Part shown: positions 44,401 through 51,139 of the stretch, piece after piece
How the letters are laid out: each line of letters begins with the position of its first letter
How positions within the stretch are numbered: position 1 is the stretch's first letter
NCBI GenBank assembly: GCA_964620045.1
Contig: CAZUJL010000003.1
Location: 62,001 to 126,000 of the forward strand
Reading direction: 5' to 3'
DNA from: VFKU01 sp964620045
GTDB lineage: Bacteria; Hydrogenedentota; Hydrogenedentia; Hydrogenedentales; GCA-2746185
Length of the DNA: 64,000 nucleotides
Made by a program: the position numbers and the translations under genes
Notes under the pieces: model-generated
Database searches by the model: none
What the model was told of the DNA's origin: nothing
Seen by the model: the letters and a program-made list of their open reading frames with translations, nothing else

Positions 44401-45444
44401 GTGCAGCACGCCGACCGAATGCGCGGCGCCCATGGCCACGGCGGTCTGCGCGACAAGTTCCAGCCGCGTCTCGATGGGGATCGCGGAAAGGCCGCCGTTC
44501 GACGCGGCCCAGGATTTCAGATCGCCGCCTTCGGTGTATTCCGATTCGATGAAGAACGGCGCGTGTTCGAAGTCCCAATCGAGAATCTGCGCGATGTCGT
44601 CGCGATTGCCGAGCGATTCCTTCAAAAGCCGAAACAGCACTACCTCGCGCTTGAGCCCGCGTACACGCTCGGGTTCGAAGCAGAATTTGAAGACCCGTTT
44701 GTCTTTCGTCTTGGCGTGAACGGCCAGCCACACTTCGCCGAAGCCGCCTTCGCCGAGCATTGACTGCAGGTTCCAATTGTCGCGTCGGGGAATGGTCAGC
44801 CCCGCGGCGGGACGCCATCCGAGCGTGTCTTCGTCGCCGGGCGTAACGGCGCGGTGCGCCTTGTCGCTGCCCATCGGCGGCGAGAGCGGAGACACGCCTT
44901 CGATGCCGGCTTCGCAGACCTGAATCGCGTCGTCGATGCCCTTGAGTTCATACAAGCCATGGGCACGCCAGGCGATCGCCGCGCCGAGATCCTGCCCAAG
45001 CAGGCGCTGGCGCACGTTGTCGAACACGAACGACGACATCAACACCTGGTTCGGCTGCGCGAGCGCCTGCAGCCGTGCGGCGATGTCGACCGCGAGTCCT
45101 TCCACGCGCAACGCCGGTCCGCTCGCGGAATTTCGCTCTGTCACTTCGCCGGTGTGTATGCCAATGCGTATGCGCGGCAAGTCGGAGGCCTGCGCGTGCG
45201 CTTGCTGAAGTCGCAGCGTAAATAGAACGGCCGCGCTCGGCGTCTCGAAGGTCAGAAAGCAGCCGTCGCCCGCCCAGTCCACGATGCGTCCGTTGGTATC
45301 TGACGCGAGCGCGATGACTTTGGCGCGGTGGCGCGCGATGAGTTCGGCGGCCGGCTCGTCGCCATGGGTGGATTTGAGCGCTGTTGAATTGACGAGGTCG
45401 GTGAAGACCAGCGTCAGGGTCCGGGCGGTGGCGGGCGCGTCCAT
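41401..45444 (-). CDS. Fusion of class III cyclase-like domain, Ser/Thr kinase, membrane helix and WD40 propeller
   Basis: 1347 residues, ATG at 45444 without a clear ribosome site. Residues about 8-175 are a class III nucleotide cyclase homology domain with both metal Asp positions (Asp15 in VFTDLVNST, Asp60 in AGDG). However, the usual purine-specifying Lys is Asp56 and the transition-state Asn is Asp120 (AVDIAARLQALA); Arg124 is kept. Residues 225-490 are a Hanks-type kinase: GEGGFGEVW (231-239), Lys253, HKDLKPGN (348-355), DFG (373-375) and APE. A single transmembrane helix lies at about 519-537, then a coiled coil to about 590, then WD40-type repeats from about 655 to the end. It is probably an inner-membrane signalling protein with an external propeller sensor. 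It is monocistronic. Confidence 0.9.
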   Translation of the reverse strand: MDAPATARTLTLVFTDLVNSTALKSTHGDEPAAELIARHRAKVIALASDTNGRIVDWAGDGCFLTFETPSAAVLFTLRLQQAHAQASDLPRIRIGIHTGEVTERNSASGPALRVEGLAVDIAARLQALAQPNQVLMSSFVFDNVRQRLLGQDLGAAIAWRAHGLYELKGIDDAIQVCEAGIEGVSPLSPPMGSDKAHRAVTPGDEDTLGWRPAAGLTIPRRDNWNLQSMLGEGGFGEVWLAVHAKTKDKRVFKFCFEPERVRGLKREVVLFRLLKESLGNRDDIAQILDWDFEHAPFFIESEYTEGGDLKSWAASNGGLSAIPIETRLELVAQTAVAMGAAHSVGVLHKDLKPGNILVSNVAGKKEPRVSLTDFGIGLIMDPTALAARGITSAGLTETLISSSTPSSGAGTRLYMAPELIEGKAATTLSDVYALGIVLYQMVVGDFGHALAPGWERDVADPLLVQDIAACVDGNPERRLPGAADLATRLRSLDKRRTELEAEARLRVAMEKAHRRRQQFTAVTIAGAVLTIVVAAFAYRENQRANTQAEYATSERQLRVEADTARDEANAARAAEASLRDQAEHNAYVVAINAADKALTTDSDTETRERLARLPAERRDWEWGYLVNKAFPEKFETVSVAAPVSARSSAEYWSKATPQLVARLSGHDSNFVALRFLPDGSRIATRGGSDGLLWWDAKTFAKITTSGAVDNFTSLIQFQPDFDSRWIALQSNLEIKIIDVAKDELVAGLHGLGESFLGIPYFSRDGSVVVARDASQRIIAWDWRTDRILWNRQLPPSYSAGSWMVAECIGFPENASQVYLATDHTGVDVVDIRSGNTIRTIAMEVPAGFIPCDISTNGHRIAYFDPVQKAYLVADISSGKPLGPPWIDGLGFEPYGVKLSPDGTVAVVSTNSNVLRVLFPEDSAAVPVTINLPDPPDFGGPQFSPDGRMIGIATNRGIVAIFAPEKTDNTMQENPFQYVDGVSLLNFLDSDDRLGAAGYDGIIRVLDLNHNKVISTLKAHNEGITLFSVSPDGSRWLTHGYDGIFALWDAQTGKQLYISPTGVSGNYAGGTRAPLIRIILPSRTNASFTSDGSEFVVADQPTGVITVDAKSLVARQRLTEKGNVWNYGEGYSPDGKLVYAFGQYPIAYVWDTDTGALRVRAETPAGNIVSVTFSPDSKHVFVASESGMVAVYNCGTGEKVHEWRANKGATMTMRFDPRGNNLLMASTDGTASLWDANTYELRARFTGHTAFVTDARFSPDGNRLFTISFDSSLRVWDLLGNELVSIEYEKENITMAAWSPSGNRIAVATVEGNIHIYDSIPPGELDQQPGQSLGDAVSAWRVKNRATE

Positions 45445-45591
45445 GTGAGGGCGGAGTCTAGCACCGCACGTATATCCAAAACTATCGTTTGTGCAGTGCG
45501 CCTACAGGTCGATACCGCCTCCGCCTGTACTTGCCGGGGGTCTGGAAAGTAGAATGCCGGGCCGATTTTCGGGCTGCGGAAGGAGTGCGCG

Positions 45592-46746
45592 ATGGCAGTG
45601 GCGACGAATTATACGGGTGTGTCGGTTGCGGCGTTGTTTGAGCCGATTAAGTTTGGCCGCGTGATGCTGCCGAACCGGCTGGCGATGGCGCCGATGACGC
45701 GCAGCATGTCTCCCGGCAAGGTGTCCACAGTCGAAATGGCGGCATACTACCGCCGGCGCGCCGAAGGCGGCACAGCGCTCATCATCACCGAAGGCACGAA
45801 CCCCGGCCATCCCTCGGCCACGGGATATCCCGATGTGCCCGGCTTCGAAACGCCCGCCGAGATGGCCGCGTGGAAGCGCGTGGTCGATGGCGTGCACGCC
45901 GCGGGTGGCTTCATCATTCCGCAGTTGTGGCACGTCGGCTCGATCCGCAAGAAAGGGATGGAGCCCGATCCGAACCTGCCCGGCTGGGGACCCAGCGCGG
46001 TCACGCACCCGAACAACGCGCAAGCCGGTAGCACCGAAGTCGCGCATGAAATGACGCACGCGGAGATCAAGGAAGTCATCGCGGCGTTCGCGAGCTCCGC
46101 CAAGCACGCCGAAGCGGCTGGTTTCGATGGCTTGGAACTTCACGGCGCGCACAGCTATTTGATCGACCAGTTCTTCTGGGAAGCCACCAACCAGCGCACG
46201 GATCAGTATGGCGGTAAGACGCTCGCCGAGCGCACGCGTTTCGCGGTCGAGCTCATCGAGGCGGTGCGCGCGGCGGTGAGCAAGGATTTCCCGATCGTGT
46301 TTCGCTTCTCGCAGTGGAAACAGGGCGATTACGGCCACCAGATGGCGAAGACGCCGCAGGAACTCGAAGCGTTTTTGAATCCGCTCAGCGCTGCCGGCGT
46401 GGATTGGTTCCATGCGAGCAACCGTCGCTTCAACACACCGGAATTCCCGGCCACGGGCAGCGATCTAAATCTCGCTGGTTGGACGAAAAAGATCACCGGC
46501 AAGCCGGTGATCACCGTCGGCAGTGTCGGGCTCGACATCGATTTCCTGCACAGCTTCGGCGGCAAAGACGGTGCTACCACGGCCGGGCTGGATCAGCTTA
46601 TCCGCCGGCTGGAAGCGAAGGAATTCGACATGGTCGCCGTCGGCCGCGCGCTGTTGTCCGACCCGCAGTGGGCGAACAAAGTGAAGGAAGGCCGCGAAAA
46701 AGAAATCGTCGCGTTCAAGCGCGAGCACATGGGTGTGTTGACCTAA
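45592..46746 (+). CDS. Old Yellow Enzyme family NADH:flavin oxidoreductase
   Basis: 384 residues, ATG at 45592 with GGAAGGAG seven bases upstream. FMN-dependent TIM barrel: LFEPIKFGRVMLPNRLAMAP at the start, substrate-binding HGAHSYLIDQFFWEATNQRTD, and phosphate-binding strands near PVITVGSVG and MVAVGRALLSDPQW. It reduces activated alkenes with NAD(P)H. It opens the rightward cluster that continues into sugar catabolism, with a 65-bp gap to the next gene. Confidence 0.93.
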   Translation: MAVATNYTGVSVAALFEPIKFGRVMLPNRLAMAPMTRSMSPGKVSTVEMAAYYRRRAEGGTALIITEGTNPGHPSATGYPDVPGFETPAEMAAWKRVVDGVHAAGGFIIPQLWHVGSIRKKGMEPDPNLPGWGPSAVTHPNNAQAGSTEVAHEMTHAEIKEVIAAFASSAKHAEAAGFDGLELHGAHSYLIDQFFWEATNQRTDQYGGKTLAERTRFAVELIEAVRAAVSKDFPIVFRFSQWKQGDYGHQMAKTPQELEAFLNPLSAAGVDWFHASNRRFNTPEFPATGSDLNLAGWTKKITGKPVITVGSVGLDIDFLHSFGGKDGATTAGLDQLIRRLEAKEFDMVAVGRALLSDPQWANKVKEGREKEIVAFKREHMGVLT

Positions 46747-46811
46747 TCGCGCGATCGAATCGTCGCGCGCGTGCAGTGAGTAGTTGAAGCCAGAACTCAG
46801 GGGAGATCGTT

Positions 46812-48083
46812 GTGGGTACGCGGAAGTTGGACGTTGTAAAAAGCAGTGGGGTGGGCAAGGCGGCGAAGGCCGCGCTCGAAGCGGGCGAAGGTATTTTGCG
46901 GCTCGCGCCGACGTGGGTGCCGCGTTCGTTCTTGCAACCGGGCAAGCGCATCAAGTTGCACCCGGAGGATTACTACGCGTACGGCAAGCACCGCGGCGGC
47001 ATCGACGAACGCTGGTTCGCCTCGACCACGCCCGCGGCCAACGACAACCGCGAAGAAGACGAAGGCCTTAGTTACGTCGTTCACGACGCGAAGCGCTTCA
47101 CGCTGAAAGACGCCGTCGCTGAACTCGGCGGGGATCTCATCGGCCCGGCGATGTGGTTCAAGTACAAGCGCTGGCCCGTGTACAGCAAGTTCTTCGACAA
47201 CATGGGCCCGATTCCGCACCACATGCACCAGAACGCGCACCAGGCGGCGCTGGTCGGACAAGAAGGCAAACCGGAGTCGTACTACTTCCCGCCGCAACTC
47301 AACGCCATCGGCAACAACTTCCCCTACACCTTCATGGGCCTCGAGCCCGGCACGACGAAGGCGCAGGTGCGCAAGTGTCTCGAAAACTGGAACAAAGGTG
47401 ATAACGGTATCCTCGACCTCTCGAAGGCCTACCGCCTGAAGCCCGGCACCGGCTGGCTCATTCCGCCGTGCATCCTGCACGCGCCCGGTTCGCTGGTGAC
47501 TTACGAGCCGCAGTGGGGCAGCGACGTGTTCGGCATGTACCAGTCGCTGGTCGAAGGCCGCGATGTGCCGTGGGAACTGCTCGTGAAGGACGTGCCGAAG
47601 GACAAGCACCAGGACCTCGACTACCTCGTCGATCAGCTCGACTGGGAAGCCAACGTCAATCCGAACTTCAAAGACTCTCACTATCTCGAGCCGATCCGCG
47701 ACACGCGCGACGCGAGCGGCGGCTACGAAGACAAGTGGATCGTCTACGGCACGATCGCGGGCGAGCAGTTGTTTTCCGCGAAGGAACTCACCGTGCAGCC
47801 CGGCGTGCGCGCGACGATTAAAGACAACGGCGCGTCCGGCGTGTACTGCATTCAGGGCCGCGGCCGCATCAACAAGCTGCCGCTGGAGTCGCCCAGCATG
47901 ATCCGCTTCGACGAGATGACCGAAGACGAAGTGTTCATCTCCGAATCGCGCGCGAAGCAGGGATACACGGTCGATAACATGGGCGGCGACTGCCCGCTCG
48001 TGCTGCTGCGCTACTTCGGGCCGGGCGTGAACCCGCAGGCGCCGGAAGTGGGCGGGAAGAAAAAGAAAACGAAGGGTGAGTAA
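46812..48083 (+). CDS. Cupin-type protein, phosphomannose-isomerase-like
   Basis: 423 residues from a GTG at 46812, with GGGGAGAT just upstream. A double-stranded beta-helix with likely metal ligands is suggested by PHHMHQNAHQ near residue 137 and a GWLIPPCILHAPGSLVTYEPQ strand. A second cupin half has ELTVQPGVRATIKDNGASGVYCIQGRGRIN. The layout recalls class I mannose-6-phosphate isomerases, though it is not one of the well-known subfamilies. It ends in a lysine-rich tail. Its place in front of a TIM-barrel epimerase and a rhamnulose-phosphate aldolase suggests a sugar isomerase, by inference. Confidence 0.75.
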   Translation: MGTRKLDVVKSSGVGKAAKAALEAGEGILRLAPTWVPRSFLQPGKRIKLHPEDYYAYGKHRGGIDERWFASTTPAANDNREEDEGLSYVVHDAKRFTLKDAVAELGGDLIGPAMWFKYKRWPVYSKFFDNMGPIPHHMHQNAHQAALVGQEGKPESYYFPPQLNAIGNNFPYTFMGLEPGTTKAQVRKCLENWNKGDNGILDLSKAYRLKPGTGWLIPPCILHAPGSLVTYEPQWGSDVFGMYQSLVEGRDVPWELLVKDVPKDKHQDLDYLVDQLDWEANVNPNFKDSHYLEPIRDTRDASGGYEDKWIVYGTIAGEQLFSAKELTVQPGVRATIKDNGASGVYCIQGRGRINKLPLESPSMIRFDEMTEDEVFISESRAKQGYTVDNMGGDCPLVLLRYFGPGVNPQAPEVGGKKKKTKGE

Positions 48084-48127
48084 TTGGGATTGAGCGCCGT
48101 TCGGCGCGTCACGTTACGGAGGTCACC

Positions 48128-49024
48128 ATGAAGCGAATCTCGATTGGGTCGTGGGCGTATGCGATTGGGCCGTATGCGGACAATCCGATTCCCTGGAACG
48201 AAGTGACGAAGAAGCTCAAGGAGCTGAAGTTCGACGGCGTCGAGCTGGGCGGCTTCAGCATTCACCCGAGCCCGGACACGCATCCGACGAAGGAAGATCG
48301 CGCGCGTCTGCGCTCCGAGATGGGCGCGGTCGGTCTCGGCTTTAGTGGCTTCGTGCCGAATTTGTGGGCTGAGCATTTGATCGACACCGAAGACTCCGCG
48401 CCGTACATCGCGAAGTTTAAGGCCGCCGTCGACTTCGCCGCCGACCTCGGCATCAAGGGCCTGCGCGTGGACGCAGTTCAACCGCCGACGATCCTCGATT
48501 CGATGGACGAAGACACCGCCATGAAGCGCGTGGTGACGACCTGGCAGAAGTGCTGCGACATCGCCGCGGAGAAGGGCTGTTACGTGACCTGGGAATTCGA
48601 GCCGGGCTTCGCGTTCAATAAGCCGTCGCAGATCGTGGAACTCGTCGAGGAAGTCGATCGCGACAACTTCGGCACCGAGTTCGACACCTGCCACGCCGAG
48701 ATGGTGGCCGGCAAGGGCGCGCGCCAGCCGGGCAAGAAGGAAGTGCTCGCGGGTGGGTGCCTCGAACTCGCGCGACGCCTGCGCGGCAAGATTAACCACA
48801 TCCACCTGATCGACAGCGACGGCACGTTGCACGGCGAAGAAACCAGCAGCCATGCACCGTTCGGCGACGGCTATCTGAACTTCGATGAAATCCTCCCCGA
48901 GTTGAACAAGAACAAACTGCCGGACGACTGGTGGACCATCGACCTTTGCTTCTGGCCGGATGCCTGGAAAGTGACCGAGAAGTGCAAGGTCGCGATCGAT
49001 GCGCTGAACAAGAAGTACGGATGA
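48128..49024 (+). CDS. Sugar phosphate isomerase/epimerase (xylose-isomerase-like TIM barrel)
   Basis: 298 residues, ATG at 48128 with GGAGG five bases upstream, no signal. AP-endonuclease-2-type barrel with probable metal ligands in TWEFEPGF (Glu), GTEFDTCHAEM (Asp and His) and INHIHLIDSDGTL (His and Asp). Relatives include inosose isomerases, hydroxypyruvate isomerases and L-rhamnose isomerase-like enzymes. Next to a Gfo/Idh dehydrogenase and a rhamnulose-phosphate aldolase it probably interconverts a keto and an aldo sugar. Confidence 0.88.
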   Translation: MKRISIGSWAYAIGPYADNPIPWNEVTKKLKELKFDGVELGGFSIHPSPDTHPTKEDRARLRSEMGAVGLGFSGFVPNLWAEHLIDTEDSAPYIAKFKAAVDFAADLGIKGLRVDAVQPPTILDSMDEDTAMKRVVTTWQKCCDIAAEKGCYVTWEFEPGFAFNKPSQIVELVEEVDRDNFGTEFDTCHAEMVAGKGARQPGKKEVLAGGCLELARRLRGKINHIHLIDSDGTLHGEETSSHAPFGDGYLNFDEILPELNKNKLPDDWWTIDLCFWPDAWKVTEKCKVAIDALNKKYG

Positions 49025-49034
49025 ACCTCTTGCC

Positions 49035-49062
49035 CACAGATTGCACAGATTTTCACAGATGA
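49035..49062 (+). repeat. Left array of CACAGATT-type units
   Basis: Units CACAGATTG (49035-49043), CACAGATTT (49044-49052) and CACAGATGA (49054-49062). The array starts 11 nt after the epimerase stop, and the ATG start of the GxxExxY gene is formed by the last unit. Confidence 0.85.
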
Positions 49063-49430
49063 GTGAAAGTCAGGATCCGCAGACGTATGCAATCATCGGT
49101 GCGGCAATGGAAGTGCACCGAGAGTTAGGGCACGGTTTTTTAGAGCGGGTATATCAAGAAGCGTTGGCAATAGAATTTGCGAGCCGGAGCATTCCGTTTG
49201 GAAGAGAAGTGGATGTTCCGGTGAGTTATAAGGGTTCGCGATTGAATTGCGGCTATTGCGCCGACTTTATTTGTTATGGCGACGTAGTAGTGGAATTGAA
49301 AGCAGTATCAACCGTTGATAAAACGCATGTGTCGCAACTTATCAATTATCTACATGCAACGGGTTTTCATCGCGGGTTGTTATTAAATTTCGGTTCAGCG
49401 AGTTTGGAACATAGGCGCTTGGTACATTAA
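49059..49430 (+). CDS. GxxExxY protein (PD-(D/E)XK nuclease-like small protein)
   Basis: 123 residues from the ATG at 49059 inside the last left repeat. The family signature GxxExxY is G26-F-L-E29-R-V-Y32. A PD-(D/E)XK-type catalytic set is visible as Asp69 (ADFICYG) and Glu79-Leu-Lys81 (VVVELKAV), followed by INYLHATGFHRGLLLNFG and a terminal LEHRRLVH, all family marks. The molecular function is not established; the fold suggests a nuclease. It does not belong functionally with the sugar genes around it. The right repeat array begins immediately after the stop codon. Confidence 0.9.
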   Translation: MSESQDPQTYAIIGAAMEVHRELGHGFLERVYQEALAIEFASRSIPFGREVDVPVSYKGSRLNCGYCADFICYGDVVVELKAVSTVDKTHVSQLINYLHATGFHRGLLLNFGSASLEHRRLVH

Positions 49431-49460
49431 AAATCTGTGTCAATCTGCGCAAATCTGTGG
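49431..49460 (-). repeat. Right array, inverted CACAGATT-type units
   Basis: On the plus strand AATCTGTGT (49432-49440), AATCTGCGC (49442-49450) and AATCTGTGG (49452-49460), period 10. These are reverse complements of the left units, so the two arms can pair. The array ends 21 nt before the ATG of the next operon gene. Confidence 0.85.
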
Positions 49461-49481
49461 GCGAATAAGGGGTTGATCTAA

Positions 49482-50639
49482 ATGGCAAAGAAGAAACTGA
49501 ACATCGGTCTGGTTGGCTATGGTTTCATGGGCCGGGCGCACTCGAATGCGTACCGCAAGGTCAATAACTTCTTCGACCTCGAATACCAGCCTGTGCTCAA
49601 GGCGATCTGCTCGCGTGATGAAGCGCGCGCGAAGGCCTTCGCCGATACCTGGGGCTATGAATCGACCGAGAAGGACTGGCGCAAGCTTGTCGAGCGCAAG
49701 GACATCGACGCGATCGACATCTGCGCGCCGAACAACCTGCACCACGACATCGCCATCGCCGCCGCGAAGGCCGGCAAGATGATCCTGTGCGAGAAGCCGC
49801 TCTCGATGAACGGCCCCGAAGGCGAGGCCATGTGCAAGGCGGTCGAGAAGGCCAAGGTGCCGAACACGGTGTGGTACAACTACCGCCGCGTGCCCGCTGT
49901 CACGCTCGCCAAGCAACTCATCGACGAAGGCCGCCTCGGCCGCATCTTCCACTATCGCGCGGTGTTCTTGCAGGACTGGACGATCGCCGAAGACCTGCCG
50001 CAGGGCGGCGAAGGCCTGTGGCGCCTCGATGTGAAGGCGGCCGGTAGTGGCGTGACGGGCGACCTGCTCGCGCACTGCATCGACACGGCCATCTGGCTCA
50101 ACGGCGGCATCAAGGACGTCTCCGCGATGACCGAGACCTTCGTGAAAAAGCGCAAGCACAACCTTACGGGCAAGGTCGAGAAGGTCGGCATCGACGACGC
50201 CTGCGCGTTCATGGCGCACTTCAACAACGGTTCGCTGGCGACCTTTGAATCAACCCGCTACGCGCGCGGCCACAAGGCGCTGTACACCTTTGAGATCAAC
50301 GGCGAGCACGCGTCGATCCAGTGGGACCTGCACGACCTGCACCGGTTGAACTATTTCGATCACCGCGACGACTCGATCGTGCGCGGCTGGCGCTCCATCC
50401 ACGTCACCGACGGCGACATGCCGTACATGGGCAAGTGGTGGGTGCCGGGTCTCCAAATCGGCTACGAGCACAGCTTCGTGCACCAGGTTGCCGATTTCCT
50501 CGACAACCTCGCGAAGGGCAAGCCGACCTCGCCGACGTTCCGCGACGCGCTCGAAACGCAGTACGTCTGCGACGCGGTGCTCAAGAGCGGCAAGACGGGC
50601 GCCTGGGAAAAGGTCGCCGGAAAGACCATGAAGAAGTAA
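49482..50639 (+). CDS. Cytoplasmic Gfo/Idh/MocA family dehydrogenase
   Basis: 385 residues, ATG at 49482 with AAGGGG upstream, no signal peptide. NAD(P) motif GLVGYGFMGRAHSNAYR (residues 9-25), EKP motif in LCEKPLSMNG, and catalytic-helix region GVTGDLLAHCIDTAIWLNGG with the conserved Asp and His. It resembles myo-inositol 2-dehydrogenase and sugar 3-dehydrogenases. Unlike the Tat-exported relative at 1837-3174 it acts inside the cell, in line with the aldolase/dehydrogenase downstream. Confidence 0.93.
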   Translation: MAKKKLNIGLVGYGFMGRAHSNAYRKVNNFFDLEYQPVLKAICSRDEARAKAFADTWGYESTEKDWRKLVERKDIDAIDICAPNNLHHDIAIAAAKAGKMILCEKPLSMNGPEGEAMCKAVEKAKVPNTVWYNYRRVPAVTLAKQLIDEGRLGRIFHYRAVFLQDWTIAEDLPQGGEGLWRLDVKAAGSGVTGDLLAHCIDTAIWLNGGIKDVSAMTETFVKKRKHNLTGKVEKVGIDDACAFMAHFNNGSLATFESTRYARGHKALYTFEINGEHASIQWDLHDLHRLNYFDHRDDSIVRGWRSIHVTDGDMPYMGKWWVPGLQIGYEHSFVHQVADFLDNLAKGKPTSPTFRDALETQYVCDAVLKSGKTGAWEKVAGKTMKK

Positions 50640-50644
50640 TGAGT

Positions 50645-50666
50645 AGGGTGGGCGGAAGCCCATCTT
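50645..50666. repeat. Hairpin with GGAA tetraloop in the operon gap
   Basis: AGGGTGGGC and GCCCATCTT pair over 9 bp with two G-T pairs around GGAA, directly after the Gfo/Idh stop. There is no T-run, so it is more likely an RNA-stabilising or REP-like hairpin than a terminator. Confidence 0.5.
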
Positions 50667-50693
50667 GCCTTAGAGTCGTCAAGGCGCTGCGGT

Positions 50694-51116
50694 GTGAAAT
50701 ATTATTTTGCATACGGATCGAACCTCTCGCGCCGGCAAATGCGCGAATGGTGCCCTGACAACGTTGAGATTGGTCTGGGCAAGCTGCGCGATCATCGTTG
50801 GATGGTCACGACACGAGGGTACTCGAACCTGATCGACGCGCTCGGCGAAGTGGTGTACGGCTGGGTATATCAAATTTCGCCAGCGGACGAGCAATCGCTC
50901 GACGAGAAAGAGGGACCGTTTTACCGGCCAAGGATGTTCGCGGTCGAAGTGAATGAGAAGACGGTGCAAGCGTTGGTGTACATCGATGCAGCGGTGAAGG
51001 ACGAGGGTCGTCCCAAACCGGAGTACGTGGAAAGCATGAAGCGCGGACTTAACGATCGTACGTTGCCGGCTGAGTACGTCAGCGTGATTGTCGGGATAAT
51101 TTCGCAAGGTCACTAG
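50694..51116 (+). CDS. Gamma-glutamylcyclotransferase-like (GGCT/AIG2) protein
   Basis: 140 residues from a GTG at 50694. The substrate-binding motif YGSNL is at 7-11. The catalytic Glu is probably Glu73 in DEKEGPFYRP, in the usual E-G-x-x-Y-R setting. Family members cyclise gamma-glutamyl dipeptides or amines. The gene sits between two sugar-catabolic genes without an obvious metabolic link, so it may be a passenger or may act on a gamma-glutamylated intermediate. The C-terminus (VSVIVGIISQGH) is complete. Confidence 0.85.
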   Translation: MKYYFAYGSNLSRRQMREWCPDNVEIGLGKLRDHRWMVTTRGYSNLIDALGEVVYGWVYQISPADEQSLDEKEGPFYRPRMFAVEVNEKTVQALVYIDAAVKDEGRPKPEYVESMKRGLNDRTLPAEYVSVIVGIISQGH

Positions 51117-51139
51117 AAGCATAGGAGTCATTTGTAGTC

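Larger units (their letters stand above)
49035..49460. mobile_element. Candidate insert: GxxExxY gene between inverted CACAGATT arrays
   Basis: The segment splits the operon between the epimerase (stop at 49024) and the Gfo/Idh gene (start 49482). Left end: three CACAGATT-like units. Right end: three units of the reverse complement. The single gene inside is AT-rich compared with its neighbours (codons such as ATA, TTA and AAT are frequent). The plan is the same as at 36593-37271, although the repeat sequence and the protein family differ. Mobility is inferred from the plan and base composition only. Confidence 0.45.
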
